From: Deltaproteobacteria bacterium
Lineage (GTDB): Bacteria > Desulfobacterota > Desulfobacteria > Desulfobacterales > SURF-15
Length of the DNA: 8,038 nucleotides
Assembly: GCA_024644775.1 (NCBI GenBank)
Contig: JAHEHB010000250.1
Coordinates: 1-8,038 of the forward strand
Direction: 5' to 3'
In this document: positions 6,637-8,038 of the stretch, in pieces
How positions within the stretch are numbered: position 1 is the stretch's first letter
Layout: every line of letters begins with the position of its first letter
The notes under the pieces: model-generated
Seen by the model: only the letters and a program-made list of their open reading frames with translations
Told to the model about the DNA's origin: nothing
Databases searched by the model: none
Program-made: the position numbers and the translations under genes

Positions 6637-7485
6637 ATGAGAAGGCAATCGTCCCTCTTGAAATTAGGTCTGTGTATTCTGGTGAGTTGGATAAGTGTCA
6701 TCCGGTTTGGTTATGCCGATGTGGAATTATCGGTAACAAAACAATTTAACCTCGACTCCCCACCATTGGAAATCGTAACATCCGCGGACGGGCAGTCCAT
6801 ATACGTGCTGGTTCCCGGTGAAATACTTGTCTATTCGATATCTAAAGATAAGATAATCAACCGGATCGCTATTAACGACGTCTTCGATAAATTGACCCAT
6901 TCCGAAAAATCCAATTTGCTCATTTTATCCAGCAGCTCATCGGCAAGCGTTAAAATTATTCAAATCGAAAAAATACATAACATCGACATTTCAGGCCTGC
7001 CGTTTAAGGGAGCTGTTGAAGCCCCGGTAATAATCGCAGTTTTTGGTGATTATCAATGACCGTATTGTGCGCGGCTTGAGCCGCTCCTCCAGCAGGTGCT
7101 GGACAAATATTCAAATAATGTTAAGCTGGTGTTCAAAAATTTTCCGCTTTCGAATCATAAATTTGCAGTAAAGGCTGCGCGCGCTGCACTTGCAGCAAAC
7201 AAACAGGGGAAATTCTGGGAATTTCACCACAAATTATACGAAAACTATAACGCGCTTAACGATTCAAAGATCCAGGATATCGCAAGAGAACTGAGGCTTG
7301 ATTCGGAGAAGTTCAGCAGAGATGTGCAGTCGCCGGATGTCCGAAATTTGATTTCAAGAGATATACAAAACGGACGACAAGCAGGTGTCCGTAGCATTCC
7401 GTCCATATTTATCAATGGTAAAATTCTGAAAAACCGCAGTTTTCAGTATTTTCAAAAAATAATCGAATCTGAATTGAAAAAATAA
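6637..7485 (+). CDS. Secreted DsbA-like selenoprotein with U-P-Y-C active site (TGA recoded as Sec)
   Basis: This is read as one 282-residue gene through an in-frame TGA at 7057-7059 (codon 141). Residues 1-27 are a signal peptide: basic start, hydrophobic core LGLCILVSWISVIRF, likely cleavage after GYA. Residues 28 to about 125 form a beta-rich domain with a propeller-blade-like stretch, LEIVTSADGQSIYVLVPGE. Residues ~126-282 are a DsbA-type thioredoxin fold. In order these are a strand VIIAVFGDYQ, the active site Sec141-Pro-Tyr-Cys144, LVFKNFPLSNHKFAVKAARA, KQGKFWEFHHKLYE, and the cis-proline loop GVRSIPSIFING with Pro255. The TGA replaces exactly the nucleophilic first cysteine of CPYC, and conserved sequence continues on both sides with no frame change. 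Known family chemistry is periplasmic disulfide formation, isomerisation or reduction; selenocysteine would make the attacking residue more reactive. The alternative is a nonsense mutation of a Cys codon, which I consider less likely. Confidence 0.85.
7071..7102 (+). promoter_or_regulatory. Candidate bacterial SECIS hairpins after the in-frame TGA
   Basis: Two perfect 5-bp hairpins follow the TGA inside the coding sequence. The first is GCGGC/GCCGC with loop TTGA (7071-7084), its loop beginning at base 20 counted from the T of TGA. The second is CCAGC/GCTGG with loop AGGT (7089-7102), its loop at about base 38. Bacterial SECIS elements are small hairpins just downstream of UGA with a G, often GU, in the apical loop; the E. 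coli fdhF loop contains AGGU. The first has the better distance, the second the better loop. I cannot say which, if either, binds SelB. Confidence 0.5.
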
Positions 7486-7531
7486 AAAATAGAAATTTAC
7501 AAGCTGTAACTATCGGAATTTGATTTTTGCA

Positions 7532-8038
7532 ATGTTGAAAATCACCGTTGTCTGGGCCGTCATCTGCTCAGTGTTATTGGTGATAATATATATGCCGTCA
7601 CGCTTATCCCGACGAGCGGTGCCGTATTTGGGTGTTCTCGTGCTACTTTTGACTATAGGCGCATATGGCGTAAGCCGAGAATTCCTTGTACCGTGGAATG
7701 CATCACCGGAAAGTCGATCGGCTCTGCTTACAGGTGACGAGCCCCGCTATCTTCTAACAGCTCTCAGTATCGCCCGAGACAACGATTTAGATGTCTGGAA
7801 TAACCACAAACAACAACACTACAAAATCTTTCAGGATAGTCCGATTGGGGGTCTAGGCGGGTTTGATTGGTTCAACCAACTGTCCGGTGGACGGCTAAAG
7901 GGAAAGAAGAACAGATGGGGAAACGCGCACTACACGGTCCATCGTCCCGGTATTTCTGTATTCCTATCCCCGGTATTTTGGTCCACCCATTCAAACATAC
8001 GGTGGTGGTCTTATCTATTCATTTCTTCAGTGCTATCC
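7532..8038 (+). CDS. Membrane protein, GT-C glycosyltransferase-like, partial at the window edge
   Basis: The reading frame is open from ATG 7532 to the end of the window (169 residues, no stop), so the 3' part is missing. Two hydrophobic helices come first: about residues 3-20 (ITVVWAVICSVLLVIIYM) and 30-47 (VPYLGVLVLLLTIGAYGV). An acidic motif, TGDEPRYLLTALSIARDNDLD, follows at about 67-87, and further on come HYTVHRPGISVFLSP (about 133-147) and another hydrophobic stretch. The order GDEPxY, then DxDL, then H-x-PG-hydrophobic matches, as I recall it, uncharacterised multi-pass proteins related to GT-C (PMT/ArnT-like) glycosyltransferases. In those proteins acidic residues in the first periplasmic loop contact the lipid-linked sugar. 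No strong ribosome binding site is visible. It starts 46 bases after the selenoprotein gene with no terminator between them, so co-transcription is possible. The sugar and acceptor are unknown. Confidence 0.7.
   Translation, partial: MLKITVVWAVICSVLLVIIYMPSRLSRRAVPYLGVLVLLLTIGAYGVSREFLVPWNASPESRSALLTGDEPRYLLTALSIARDNDLDVWNNHKQQHYKIFQDSPIGGLGGFDWFNQLSGGRLKGKKNRWGNAHYTVHRPGISVFLSPVFWSTHSNIRWWSYLFISSVLS

Noticed and set aside
7057..7059. Reading the in-frame TGA as a plain stop, giving a short secreted protein and a separate gene from GTG 7096, or a pseudogene.
   Set aside because: The second part would begin inside a DsbA domain without its active site, and I see no convincing ribosome binding site for it. 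The TGA sits on the catalytic cysteine with no other lesion, which fits selenocysteine better.

Overview
The window most resembles a Desulfobacterota (former Deltaproteobacteria) chromosome. This is inferred from gene content: a MAF/DUF115 protein, Der next to RarA, a small unnamed protein of a type I associate with these bacteria, and an apparent selenoprotein (the group is rich in these). Base composition is moderate. I see no transposase, integrase or CRISPR array.

Layout. Bases 1-132 hold no convincing gene, but read on the minus strand they carry two perfect small hairpins and a perfect tRNA-type T-arm. Bases 133-6288 are a minus-strand block. In transcription order it runs: a CDP-alcohol phosphatidyltransferase, a 145-bp gap with a candidate promoter, a 140-residue protein of unknown function, der, rarA, a gap of 58-85 bp, a MAF/DUF115 motility-accessory protein and an unknown 190-residue protein. 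Several junctions are coupled: the 140-residue gene and der are 1 bp apart, der and rarA share the 4-bp TTGA, and the last two genes overlap by 11 bp. Bases 6289-6636 are a divergent intergenic region with a good sigma70-type promoter for the minus-strand side and a weaker candidate for the plus side. Bases 6637-7485 are one plus-strand gene for a secreted DsbA-like thioredoxin-fold protein, interrupted only by an in-frame TGA. A membrane protein resembling GT-C glycosyltransferases starts at 7532 and runs off the window.

Main point. The TGA at 7057-7059 sits exactly where the first cysteine of the DsbA-type CPYC active site belongs, giving U-P-Y-C. The frame continues without a shift into a complete DsbA-like domain. 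Two hairpins follow the TGA and could act as a bacterial SECIS. At least three neighbouring genes end in TGA, so the codon is a normal stop here and this would be site-specific recoding. A standard gene caller would report two short genes or a pseudogene.

How the genes relate. Der (50S ribosome assembly) and RarA (replication-fork maintenance) are housekeeping genes. The phosphatidyltransferase belongs to phospholipid synthesis. The MAF/DUF115 pair suggests flagellin glycosylation. The selenoprotein probably works in periplasmic thiol-disulfide chemistry. No single pathway ties the window together.
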